A stretch of DNA of 64,000 nt from the NCBI GenBank assembly GCA_003586115.2, contig QVOM02000029.1:30456929-30520928 (forward strand), in the 5' to 3' direction. Below are positions 36,240 through 47,839 of this stretch, one piece after another (position 1 is the stretch's first letter; each line of letters opens with the position of its first letter). The notes under the pieces were generated by a model. It searched no databases, had not been told where the DNA came from, and saw nothing but the letters and a program-made list of their open reading frames with translations. Source of the stretch: Salvator merianae. Lineage: Eukaryota; Chordata; Lepidosauria; Squamata; Teiidae. Both the position numbers and the translations under genes were made by a program.

Positions 36240-38410
36240 CTATTTATATGGTGTTCTATATTAGGGAAGAGAATAATATGTCAAGGCAGGGAAAGAGAAG
36301 GGAACTGACACAGGGGTAACCATTACTATGGTGACAGGCAGTGTGCAGCACTATTCTAAACTGGTGGGGCAGAGAGGGGGACCTCCATTTCTGTTCTGGT
36401 CTTGCTATAGAACCATGAGATAAGCAGGACTATCAATACAATTGCTCCCAAGTGCCCTTGACACCCCTACAGAATCTGCGGCACACCCTGGTATTTCATG
36501 TAGCTATGGTCAGCAAGATTGGAAGGTCAACAAGTAAAGCAAAGTGGCGCAAATCTCACCATGAGCACAGGTTAGAGCATATTGTTGTGCCTACCACATG
36601 GAGGTGATGGCATTGAAAAGGAGCTCTCTCTTTGTCATCATTTCATCTTCAACTGGCCATCAGTGGTGAACGGCCTCCCAAGGAAGCAAGTGCTGTTTGT
36701 CATCCATTTTGCAGGGCACCTTGGGGATGAAGTTGTTCAGATTTGCAGACGATTAGTTTCCACAGCTAAGAATAGTCTGGGAAATGTCCAGAGAACATTC
36801 CCATCCAATTATTTGGGGTCAGTTTCAATTATTGCAGCCTGAGGATGCAGACAAACTACTTGCTGAGGTTTGACTATCTTGCCTTCCTTGGCTGGTAAAA
36901 GTAAGCCGATGAAGTATGGGTGCAGGAAGTGGTGAATGCTTCCGTGGAGGTTAGGGTAGTTCCACTAGCCCTTAAAAAGGCAGTGGTGCACTCCCTTCTC
37001 AAGAGGTGCTTCCTGGATTCAGAAGAGTTAAACAACACCCAGTAGCTAATGAAGCACTAGAAAGGGCCAAGGCCATCAACCATACATATGCTAAAAGAAA
37101 GTGATTATCTAGACCCATTTAATTTGCATTTCAGACCTCATTATGGTAGTCACTGCCTTAGTCACCCTGACTGAACATCTTTTCCAAGAGAAAGATGGGG
37201 GAGTGCTACTCTGATGATTTTCTTTGAGTTCTCAACACTGTTTGATTCTATCAACCATGGTATGTTTGTAGAAAGGCTGCAGAGTATGGGAATTGGAAGT
37301 ACTGCATTCCAATGGTTCCGTTCTCTCTTCAACACTAATACCAGAGAGTAGTTATGGAAGATTTTTGCTCAATGCCCTGGGAACTAAACTATAGGGTTCT
37401 TCAGGGTTCAATCTTATCTCTCATGCTGTTTAATATTTACATGAAGCCACTGCAAGAGGTTATCTGGAGATTTGGGGTGAGATGACACCAGGTCTGTATC
37501 TCTGTGCCACAGAATCAAGAGAGGTTATTGAAGTGCTTGACAGGTGCTTGGATACAATAATGGACTGGATGGGGCTCAGTAAAATAAAACTGAATCCAGA
37601 CAAGACAGAGGTGCTGTGTGTCACAGAGTCTCAGGTCTGTGAAGTAGTGAGGCATCCTGGTCTCAGTGGTGTTGTATTGCCCTGGAAGGGACAGGTACAA
37701 AATCTGGACATACTCCTGGATTCTCTGCTGACACTTGAAGCTCAGGTGAAGTGGTGGCCAGGAGTGCCTACCTCCATCTCTGACTGGTTCACCAGCTAAG
37801 CCCCTTTCTGGCCAGAGATGGAATAATCACAATAATCTATGCCTTGGTAACTTCCAGATTGTAACACGCTGTATATGGGGCTGCCCTTGTACATGGTTCA
37901 GAAGCTGCAGCTGGTGCAGAATTCAGCAGTGAGACTGCTGGCCATATGCTTATCATGCTGTTCTTAAAGGGACTGTACTGCTTGCTAATTTGCTACCAAG
38001 CATAATTCAAGGTATATTTTCTGACCTATAAAGCCATAAATGGTTTGGGTCCAAATATCTAAAGGAGTGCCTTCTCCTTATAGATTATATACCTGTGGAT
38101 TAAGATTCCTTGGAGAGGCTTTCTTGGTAACTGCCTCACTTTTAGATGTTAAAGGGAGAGAGCTTCTCTGTAACAGCCCCAGGTTGTAGAGTGACCTCCC
38201 TTCTGTGGCGTGTCAGGCACTATTACTTCTTTAATTTTGGTAGATGGTGAAGATACATCTCTTTATCTGTATCTTCAGATGAAGAGGCAATTTTCCTCCT
38301 CCTCCAGGTACTACACTGTTTTTAATTGTTCTTAATTTTGTTACATATTTTGACTGCTACAACCCCACTGAGACATCAGGGTAGAGGGCAGGATAGAATT
38401 GCAAATTATT
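36240..38410 (+). mobile_element. long decayed L2-type LINE
   Basis: Text of an L2 ORF2 appears in order. The VNGLPRKQVL and PLKRQW parts lie at 36.66-36.98 kb. MLFNIYMKPL lies at about 37430, LNPDKTEVL at about 37591, and the VIHALVTSRLD-equivalent region at about 37.85 kb. It ends in the L2 tail, CCCACTGAGACATCAGGG then GGATAGAATTGC, at 38.33-38.41 kb. A small deletion removes most of the YADD box: the frame reads MTPGLYLC where DTQLYL is expected. Several frames; inactive. The 5' limit before 36.6 kb is uncertain. Confidence 0.8.
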
Positions 38411-38744
38411 ATAATTAATTGCCACCCTTTTTGGACTCCAAAACTAGTTGCACTAGTGTAATCAGTGGTCATAGAAGCAAAGATTTTTCACTCTACATTA
38501 TGCTACAGGAAGTAGGTTACTTGCCCCCTTCTCTAAATACGAACTTTTCCCACATCACTGTACTATTTTCCTGTACATGGTGCAGACCTCTCTTCACGGT
38601 AGTTCTCATGATATCTCATTTAGAATTATATGTTTGTAACTTAAAATCATGAGGCTTACATCCTAATAGAAAAAACTTGAACTTTTCCGTCAACATCTAA
38701 CCTACCTTGAAGAACTATCCAATTATTCTTTTCTAACCTACAGT

Positions 38745-38835
38745 TCAAATTTATTTATTTATTTATATTTCTGCCCCATCCTATTCCCTAAAGTCTCAGG
38801 GTGGGTCACAATAAAATCACTATAAAAACAGATAA
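38745..38835 (-). mobile_element. L2-like 3' tail, minus strand
   Basis: On the minus strand CCACCCTGAGACTTTAGGG is followed by GGGGCAGAAATATAAATAAA. The ATTT array lies at 38755-38766 on the plus strand. Only the end of the element is recognisable. Confidence 0.6.
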
Positions 38836-40329
38836 TTGCATCATTGCTATTGCAACACACATCCCAAGGAACATGCAGAACACATCCAAGTGGCTTCCAA
38901 ATGAAAATTTTCTAAACCAGCAGTATTATTTAATTGGATTATGACACATAACTGCTGTAAGCTGCATGTACTGTTTCATACACATCCAAACTGAAAACAA
39001 AATGCTTTAATGTAATAAAAACACAGGATTACATTGCAAAATTTCACTATTTACTTAACTGATGTTTACTGTTGGCATTCCTCTCTCTTCCAAAGAAGTT
39101 AATAGATCACACTTTATTCTTCTACTGTCTGTTTCATATTCACAACAACTCTATGAGTGTGTGTCATCAGCCTCTTTTTCTCAAACATAGTAAAAACCCT
39201 CTGAGGGACTGTGAATTACAACACTGGCTCACTGTTTAACATTCATAAAACATTCACTCCTGCCCTGTGGTAATAATAAATACAGTATATTTTGCAAAGA
39301 AGAAAAGGTTTTTATATATATGTAAAAACCCACAAATACCATGAGCTAGATATTTAAAACATCACAAGGTTGTGTTCACTTTTCTTTCCTCCTTCAGGTT
39401 TTCCTGTCAGAAAGTGAAAGAGTAGCCCTTCCTTCACCCTTTATAGCAGTAAAAAAAAAAAAAAAAAAATCACTGTCCAAAAAAAAGAGAGAGAGGAAGA
39501 ATGAGCTTTTCATTCAGGAGTTTCTATAGTGATCACTGCAAGAAAGCCAGAAAAATTCTCCAGTCAGACTAACTGCTCCCTCATCTACCAAACAGCTGAC
39601 TGATAGCTGCCCTGCCTGCCCCCGGTGTTTCTGCAGCTACAAAGCCAAGAAAGTCAAGCTCTCTTATACAGTTTTCCATAGAACCAATTGCATTTGAAGC
39701 CTTTGCAGGAAATAGATGCACATGTGTCCACTCACTAGGCCTACTGGGAAGCCTTATAGTTCTCTACTCCAGAAGGCTTAGTAAGCCTCATGGAAGAAGG
39801 ATGCTGTCTGCCACAGTTGTCCCTAGAAGGCATGTCTGGTGACAGCAGCACATGGAGACCAGGTGACCATTGGATCTGAGGGGAGCATGGTGAAGCACGA
39901 CACTGGGGTTGGAAGAGCACAATCTAGGAAAGGGGAAAGCTAGGGTGCGTTTCGGGGGGGGGGGTTCATGGACCATTTGCAAACATGCTAGCCTATTGTT
40001 TGAACCAGCTGGGCAGTTCGACATTTGGGGGAAACAGTCCATCCCTGATGCTGATTTGGGTTTGTTAAAAACTGAGCCGGCATTTTTTGTCCATGCACAT
40101 CACTAACTCCTAGAGACAAGCCTCTGGATCTCCGCAATTAAAATATGACCTAAGAATGCAAAGGGTAATCAATCTGACAAAAGATTCATATCTTAGCTCA
40201 GTACAAGTTAATTGCTGATAAACCTTGAACCAGCTGCATGGCCCTAGATTTGGGGATAAACTGGATTATCCTTGATTACCTATTCCAAATGTGATTCAAA
40301 GATGCAATTTCAATTATAAACCAACAGTT
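38836..40329. other. no gene recognised
   Basis: No exon or familiar element, apart from the A-run at 39451-39469 and a G-run at about 39954-39963. The text near 39140 (CACAACAACTCTATGAG) resembles a fragment of an old SINE core but is too short to claim. Confidence 0.5.
39451..39469. repeat. poly-A tract
   Basis: Nineteen consecutive A. No element 3' end is visible immediately upstream. Confidence 0.9.
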
Positions 40330-40875
40330 TAGTGATATCTCTTTCTGAGATCTTACTTCAAATGCAAACTCCTCTTGTTCCCCTTTGTCACTTGCTCTAT
40401 CATATCCCAGCTCACTCAAAATGGCATTATATTTAACACATTAAATTTAAACACAAACTGCAGCCACAGGAATGCTTTCATGAAGGCCAGAATGAATGTG
40501 CTCCCAACCAACGTCACTTGGCAGACAGGAAGGCATTCCATCAAAGTCAAGGAACTGCCCATGTAAACAAGAACCGAAGTCTGTAGAGCATATATTATTA
40601 AGATGCTCTTTCTACAAAGAGTCTCACAATGAACTCTTTTGGCCTTTAATTAAACACCTTCTGAGAAGATCTAACAGTGTTAAACTAAAGCTCCTTTTAG
40701 GAGACAGTAATCCTAATTTAACTATTGGAAAGTCAAATTTCCTTTGCTAACCTTGAAAAGCAGAAACCTACTACTGAACTACTGTTCTTTTTTAATGTTT
40801 TTTAAAAGTTCCACTTTTGTTTTTTACTCATATTTTTATGGGTTCAAGTGGGCCATAAATAAAAAAATCTAATCT
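40330..40875 (+). mobile_element. non-LTR element, ORF2 C-terminal zinc-knuckle end
   Basis: The frame gives SKSRNCPCKQEPKSVEHILL followed by R-C-S-F-Y, the cysteine/histidine end common to several LINE ORF2 C-termini. Next comes LIKHLLRR and a 3' end, TTCAAGTGGGCCATAAATAA. The clade was not identified. Confidence 0.6.
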
Positions 40876-41689
40876 TTTGATGAAACAGAACCTTCCTTTG
40901 TTCCAAACTTGGAGCAAGTCCATTTTTAAAATAATATGTTGTTCTAAGCTTAGAACTTCTGAAACGTGTTTTTTTAGTGCAAAACATTCCTGGTCTGAAT
41001 ATTTTACACATCCCCCTTAACAAATAATTATTTAATTTTAAGAGTTCCATATGTTTTACTGCTACAGCTAAATCTGCAATCCACTAACTGGAATTAGGAC
41101 TACTAGATATGCAGAGTCTATGGAACACAGAGAACAGCATTAACTCCCTCATATCCACTTTGTGTATTGATGGTATATGCATTTGATGTCTCTTTGGGCT
41201 CAGTGCAAGTGGATTGTAAATCTTCTCCTCTTGCTCCTGATCTGGGCTGTGTAAGAGGTGGTGGTGCTTGCATGGTTGTTATAGTGCTTGATGTTTTCTG
41301 CCCTCCCTTCCCTGTTTTGAAGTTCTACCTCTGATTCCTAGATAAAGGATCGTAGTGGAGTTGCTGTTCTTGAGATCAGGTGCCACTAAATTAATGAAGG
41401 AGCCAAGATCTTTGGCTCCTTTACTATTCATCTGGTAGCAGCAGCAGCAAAGGCAGGGGAAGCATTTTCAAACTACCGAAAGTCCATCAATAAATAAAAA
41501 TGCCTCCTGGGACTGTAAAAGTGTATGAAGTTGGTCCTGGCCTCCAAAATCTGGTCTACCAGGCACCAAATCTGATTCATACTTTCATTACCTTGTGCGG
41601 ATGTTCCTAAATTATTAGAGTAAAATGCTAGTTTAGGCAAACCAGTTTCTGTCTTTAGCTTGGGAAAACCCTATCGACATTTTTTAAAA

Positions 41690-41965
41690 ATTAGATTGGA
41701 CATTTCAAATTTAGACACTAGCTAATCCCATCCTCAGAAGCTTTATCTATACTTTGTTGATACAGCATTTTCTGATAAAGATCCCGAGATCTTGTTAATT
41801 TATGTTAATCCTGGAAAACCAACAATGAGCATTATTTAAATTGTGATATTATTTAGGTCTTGTATATAGGTGGATGTCTCTTGAATCATTATTATATTAG
41901 TAATGCTTGTCTATGTTTGACTGTTACTTTAAGATATAATAAAATAAAGATCATTCTTAAAAAGA
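41690..41965 (+). mobile_element. related non-LTR 3' fragment
   Basis: A short L-S-D-K-D-P-E-I-L-L stretch at about 41.77 kb and the end TATAATAAAATAAAGATC look like another 3' end of the element type seen at 40.3-40.9 kb. It is only a weak match. Confidence 0.4.
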
Positions 41966-43878
41966 ATTAGATTGGACATAGCAACATATTTTAACAAACA
42001 GGACTTGCCATACCCAAATTCATTTTCTGTGCAAGACTGCTTCTGCCCTGTCAAACACTTCCAGGATTAAAGGAGACTTTATATCAAAGTCTAAAATAGA
42101 ATTACTGAACACAGCAGAGCAGGTCATCCTCTGTATTTAAGCAATGTGCCTTCTCCAAAGTGTGGCTTCTTTCTAGCACTATCCTGTGTTTCACAGCACC
42201 TTGTGACTCTACACTAGGGTTTTCCTGGAATAGTTTTAGGCACTGGAGCCATACTTAGAGAGCTGTTCACAGAGAAAAGAATTAGGTGATTTATGTCTGT
42301 TATGCTGTGGTGTTTTGTGGATTGGGGGTGGGGGGGTCAGTCTATAGTCCTACCTAAAACCAACATGAAGTTGCTGGGGCAATCTTCTGGGAATCTGGAG
42401 CTTAATCTGTGGTGATCTGTGCAGCAGAACTGGGAGAGTGGCAGGAGCAGAGCTTTGCATTAAATCTTTCCAAACTACATTTTGCTCTGTTATGGATCAA
42501 ACGATAGATTGGAAATTTCAAACACAAGGCTCTGATCTCCATGACATTTTCATACTGAATCAGTACTTGGAGGCAGCAACAGGTTGGATGGGCTTTGAGA
42601 CCTGACAAAATGGATATGCTGATTGGTACTGAAATTTGTAACCATCTCTCTGTGCTCAGAGATAAGGCTTTCCTGTATTTTTGCAGGATTTTTTAGACTA
42701 ATGTTCTCAGTGCATGAAAGTCCACGTGGTCTGGGTAGGAGGCAGTAAATAGGAAATGCAAGCATCAAAATAATACAAATAGATTTTATTTACACTTTCA
42801 GAGTAGCTTACTCCCATATACTGAGGTGGAATTGGTTATTCAAAGGCAGTTCAAACTCAGTAAATTCATACAAGGCAAACAAATATTATGGAAAAAAAGA
42901 AAACACATAAAATAGTATCTAAATTTGTTTTTAATCATGCAAAGAGAAGGAAAGAATTGCAAGAACAGTCACAAATTGTTTTGTTGAGGATGTTGGTGTA
43001 ACAGGATAAGCAGGGGAAGGGACTCATCCTTTTTTTTCCTGAGATGTAGTAACCAAGACTGTACTAATCATAGCACCAATTTTAAGAGCATAATATTGGC
43101 AATTTTATTTTCAGTACCATTTCTTATTTCTAATGTGCTATTGGCCTTCTTGCGTATGATGAACTTTAATTGAGCTATCTACCATTATACCAGGATTTCT
43201 TTCCTAGTCTTTCACCACCAACTCAGTTCCCATTAGTTTACACATGCAGTTAGTTTTTTTTGCTCCAGTGTGCATCACTTAGCAGTAATTCACACTGTAC
43301 ATTTACTATTTTGATGTCCAGACCCACCCACCCCAGTATGCAGAGATCCCCTGGGAGCCCTTCACAGTCTTTTCTAGTTTTCTCCTTCTGCATGATTTGG
43401 TATCATCAGTAAATTGGCTATTTCATTACTCTCTCTTGCCCTAGATAATTTAAAACAACAAACAGTACCAGAAGTACATCAATGCTAATTCTCTTCATCC
43501 AAAGAGAGTGTAGTTCTAGCCAGAAGACAAAAGCCTCCAGGACAGAACTATGTACCAAAATGTAATGTGCCACCCCAAAAACTTTTGATGTGCCACCTAC
43601 ACACCTTCTTCCTTAAGCCTAGGTTTTCCAGATAGTGAGTAGATACACACATGTATAGTCTACTGAATCGAGGCCATAAGCACCTCACAGTAACTCACAT
43701 TTAGATTGACTAAGTCTGGCTGCATTGCAACACCTTTTTATTTCAAAAGTTTACTGCCAATAGGAGAGCTTTTAAAAATGGACAGAAGTTTTCTCTCCTT
43801 TGACTTCAGCCTACCCAGAAATGGTACTCACATAACAATTAAGGGTGTCCTCCCCTTCATTTTCAGTTGTCTGGAACA

Positions 43879-43895
43879 ATATATATATATATATA
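43879..43895. repeat. (AT)n microsatellite
   Basis: Eight AT units in an uninterrupted run. Confidence 0.9.
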
Positions 43896-44278
43896 CTTTG
43901 GGGCATTACGGATAGATTCAGTGTTTATCTCTGTGCAATTATTAACATGTATATTACTCCACTGTTTCATTAAACCTTTAGGAGAGCTAAAGAACTAAAA
44001 CCACCTTCCTTCCTTCATTTCTTCATACTCACGTTCTATGGTTGCCCAGCCATGTTGATTACTGGTTGAAAACAACTGCCAACTAAACTCCTTCCAAAGC
44101 TTATCTGCCTTCTGCCTAAGTCTAATGTTTCTATCCTCTGAACTAGAATCCTGGTATATACTAAGACTATTTTATTCATGCATAACCCTCTGAGTTGCAA
44201 CTCTCTGGAACTTGGATACTTCCCACAGTAGCTTTTTTATCTAGGCTTGGTTTCTCCCTTCGGCTGCCCAAAATATTT

Positions 44279-44306
44279 GATTCTATTCTTGTTCAAGAAT
44301 AGAATC
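44279..44306. repeat. perfect 13-base inverted repeat
   Basis: GATTCTATTCTTG and CAAGAATAGAATC are exact complements separated by TT. It is too short and isolated to assign to an element. Confidence 0.85.
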
Positions 44307-44709
44307 CTACCACTGGCTCTGTAACATGTAAGAGAGTTTACAGAGAAAAGGACAGTCCTAGTCACTCCTCTTCAACTCCAAGCTACTTCAAGGTTACAAT
44401 ACTGGTCCTCAGAAAGTCTACCAAATCAAAAAGAATATATAGCTGACTGGCATGCATAGTCTATCTTCTGGGTATTTTTCCACATTAGCAGTCTCATCTA
44501 AAAGTACCCTTTTTGCTGTTTTTGTAGATGCATACGTTCTGGCTCTCTCTTCTCCCTTTCTTGAATGCATACGCACACTGCTGTTAACAATCAGGATCTT
44601 TCTCTATCCCTAGAAGCTATCACTGTCATCCCCTCTTTTTCCTATTCACTCCCCTTTTGGAATCATTATATGCTATCTTTTCACATTACCAGCAAGATGT
44701 TGTTTTTCT

Positions 44710-44872
44710 GTACCATCAAGTCAGGACTAGCTCCTGGCTGACTATGTGGACACCTCCATGGCCTCCTCTTGACAAAAATGCAGAGGTGTTTTGCCATTGC
44801 CTACTTTTGGAGACTTTTGACCCTTTATAGGCAGTTTGCTGTGCCACTGAGCTACAGCTACGTCTGCCAACA
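44710..44872 (-). mobile_element. tRNA-derived SINE, minus strand
   Basis: The minus strand contains a perfect A box TAGCTCAGTGG (44844-44854). Text near GGCAATGGCAAAACACCTC follows, then a GACTTGATGGTAC end at 44710-44725. The B box has been deleted. Same class as the copy at 51 kb. Confidence 0.65.
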
Positions 44873-46990
44873 AAATCCCTGGAGTTAAAAAAGAAAAAAA
44901 TATATATTCTCCATAGTACAACTTATGGCTAAATGTGTATAGATATACACATTGCTTATGTAAAACCTGTATTTTTGTGTTTTTTTAATGTTTTATGATT
45001 TAAAAAGTGTATGCAAAGCCTCTTTCCATACAGTGGTTGCATATGTGACTCACTTTGCCAGTTCACCAAAACCTTCCCTTCAGACATATCTTTAAGCACC
45101 ACATACTGGTTTGCCAGGGAGCAAGGAATTCCAGGATTGAAAAGGATCATGAAGCTTGTGCAACTCTGCTCCCTCCCAGCTGAAAAGGGGGCTGGAAAAG
45201 GAAGTGAGGGAAGTGAGGGAGAGCAACAGAGGAAGGTGAATTCTGTAATATCCAGCAGCACTCACCTTTCCTTCGAGGAGGACCAGGCTTGTGAGATGTT
45301 GGTCCTTACGAACTCAGTCCTATTTGGCAGCATGCACAAGCCTAAGCAAAATTATGTGCTCTTATTCATGTTGGTCAATTTCATGATAACTAGTATGCCA
45401 CTTGCACTCCCGCTATCTTCTGACCTAGAAAACCAAGGAGCAGCTCAAATGCCACAGCATCAGAGAAGACCCTCAAGAACAAGAGTGTCAATAGCCCATC
45501 ACGTCTCCCTATAGGTTCTTGAGGGTGTCAGTAGGATCACTGGCTCTAGCTTCAGAAAATTCTCCCAGAACATTCAGGATTCCATCAGATTCCATAAGCC
45601 TCTAAGGGCAGAACATCTTAACATGTCTTCTACCCTTGAACAAAGGGATTCCTGCCATGCTGTCAAATGGTGATCCTATATCCCCCCCCTCACAGTCTGA
45701 AGCAAAGACCGGATCAAGAGCATAATCTGCCCTGTATGTTGCACCAGTAACAAACAGACATCTTCGTGGCTGTTATGAAGGCCATGAAGTCTCAAACTGG
45801 TCCTATGAGAGAATTCTTTGTGTGTATGTTGAAATACCCCAGGACTGCTGTCCTGAGGTTTTTCAGCAACACACCTGTTCAGTGTTGCCTTTGGGCAGCA
45901 GGTGAGTGGTACATTAACAGCCCCCCACTCTGTCTCATTGGCCCAACACCAGACACAGAGCCTCGCAGTCTGGTTTAAGACTTTAAGTAAATGGGGGACT
46001 TTAAGTAAATGGAATAGTAAATGTATAAATCACAGCAACTTTCCCACTCACTTGGCTTGATGTTATACTGAAAAGCCTAGTGGGCATAGCTGAGCCAAGT
46101 CTGGTACCTGTGTGGGGACAGAAGGACCAAACAGGATAATAATGTATATCCACCTATCTTCCTGAACCCAAGCCACCCCATTCTGTGATCAGTGGGACAG
46201 GAGAACCACCATCCTCCACCCCTCTGAACAAGTATACTCGAACAAGTTCAAAGACATCAATAGAGACAAGAGAAATCACTAAACAGATCTATCCAAAGAA
46301 AACTGCATACTAAAGAGAGAGAAAAAGCCACAGTAAACAAAGCAGCAATAGCTGCAGGCACAGTCTCATCAGCTGTAGTGATAGCAGCAGCAACATTATT
46401 GTGGGTCTTTTCTGTTAAATTAACCTATCACCCTGATCCATTGATCGTTTGATCAGCCCTTCATTTTTAATGAAGCACTGAGCACTTAGTTTCTACACTT
46501 TATAAATTTAGAAAACATACATTAATACTAAAGTGCTCCTTTAAAATGAACAGTGTCACAACTAAAATTACAAATTTCAGTGCCAAGTCTGCTATGCATT
46601 TTAAATTAGATTTTGCAGGAAAACACCTTTTGAGAATCGTTTGCAAACATGTTCAATGACAGAGAATCTAGTCTCCTGTAAAGTACAAAGGAGGAAAATT
46701 ACTTAAGATAAACCATAGCTCACACAATCCCAGGTCTGTCCTAATATGGAAACTGCAACAAAGCAATTATCCACCTTATTCAAAGTGAAATTACTTAGGC
46801 CAAACTAGATATGATATGGGAGATTTGTGGACAGGTTCTCCTGCAACTTATTCTTCTGTAAAGGCATACACAGGAAATGGGTTGGATTCTGGCTATAATA
46901 CAGAGGAAATGCTGAATGTATTGACAAGATCTGCATGGGGTGCATTATCCAGTCCTGGGCCAATTTGAGCAATCTGGGCCAAGATCTCGG
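44873..46990. other. no gene recognised
   Basis: This includes the 167-codon frame at 45011-45514, with no similarity to a family. Complementary words (ACCCTCAAGAAC and GTTCTTGAGGGT) occur at about 45470 and 45516. A tandem GACTTTAAGTAAATGG pair lies at 45979-46010. Confidence 0.45.
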
Positions 46991-47450
46991 GGGGCAACTG
47001 GTGGCCCACACCAACTGCATTCATGACAACTCAGCCCAGTCCAACTTCAGAGGCTGTGAATGAAAGTTCCCAGCCTCCAAAGTTGCTGACTGGGGCTTTT
47101 TTAGCTAGATGCTCAGAAGTGGTGTACTTCTGGAGTCACTTCTGGTGGCTTAGCAAAAGGCATCCAGCTTCTTGCACCTTGTTGACTGGCCCAGGCACTC
47201 ACTGCTATCATTATGCCAGCACTCAGCCTGTCTACTACTGGAGAACACTTCAGAGTCCCCTTGAAAGCAGTCTCCCATTCAAGCAGACTACGGCATAAAA
47301 ATAACACCATAGCCCACACCATACCATAGGGAGTGCCATAGCCCACTCCAACACTGTATCCATGCAGACACTGTGTTCTTTTGGGAGACGAGCTGCCCCA
47401 TGCAGATGCAGCCATTGATATCAATGCAGAAAAGTCAAACTTTAGCAATT
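46985..47450. repeat. GC-richer segment with inverted arms
   Basis: Arms of about 25 bases at 47031-47055 and 47075-47100 (CAGCCTCCAAAGTTGCTG, with the complement AACTTCAGAGGCTG) fold back. The rest holds several TACCATAGC-like words. It may be a DNA-transposon remnant. Boundaries are uncertain. Confidence 0.45.
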
Positions 47451-47639
47451 GTCATTTCAGTAGGGATAATAGGGAAGGAATGTAAGTACACACTGCAATT
47501 GCCTCCATATATATCATGGTGGGCATTTTGTTCCTGGATCACCCAAATTATGTTTACGATGATTTATTACTAAATGATAAGTGCAGAAAATTGAGGAAAG
47601 AAGGCAAATGTTGATTATTTTTTTATTTGTGGCAATTAT

Positions 47640-47835
47640 ATCACATCTTTCTTTTGAAAACCTCAAGATGACAAATCTCTACCTCCATTTTGTTTTTACA
47701 ATGTCTCCATGAAGTAGGTTAGGCTGAGAGGGAGGGAAGGACCCAAGGTTATCCAGTGAATTTTCATAGTTAAGCAGCCATTTGAACTCATGGATGCCCA
47801 GACCCTAATCTGATATGTGAGCTAATATACCACCC
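47640..47835 (-). mobile_element. tRNA-derived SINE, minus strand
   Basis: The minus strand has GAGTTCAAATGGC near 47780, in the position of a B box, then TTCACTGGATAACCTTGG, CTCTCAGCCTAACCTACTTC and an ATGGAG-type end. Same layout as the 9.1-kb copy. Truncated at the A-box side. Confidence 0.6.
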
Positions 47836-47839
47836 TTTT

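Larger units (their letters stand above)
41966..44690. other. no gene recognised
   Basis: No recognised exon or element. It includes an (AT)n microsatellite at 43879-43895, a G-run at 42326-42336 and the hairpin at 44279-44306. Confidence 0.5.

Noticed and set aside
45011..45514. 167-codon plus-strand frame
   Set aside because: The text includes a low-complexity GKGSEGSEGE part and no recognisable domain. It lies in unassigned intron DNA.
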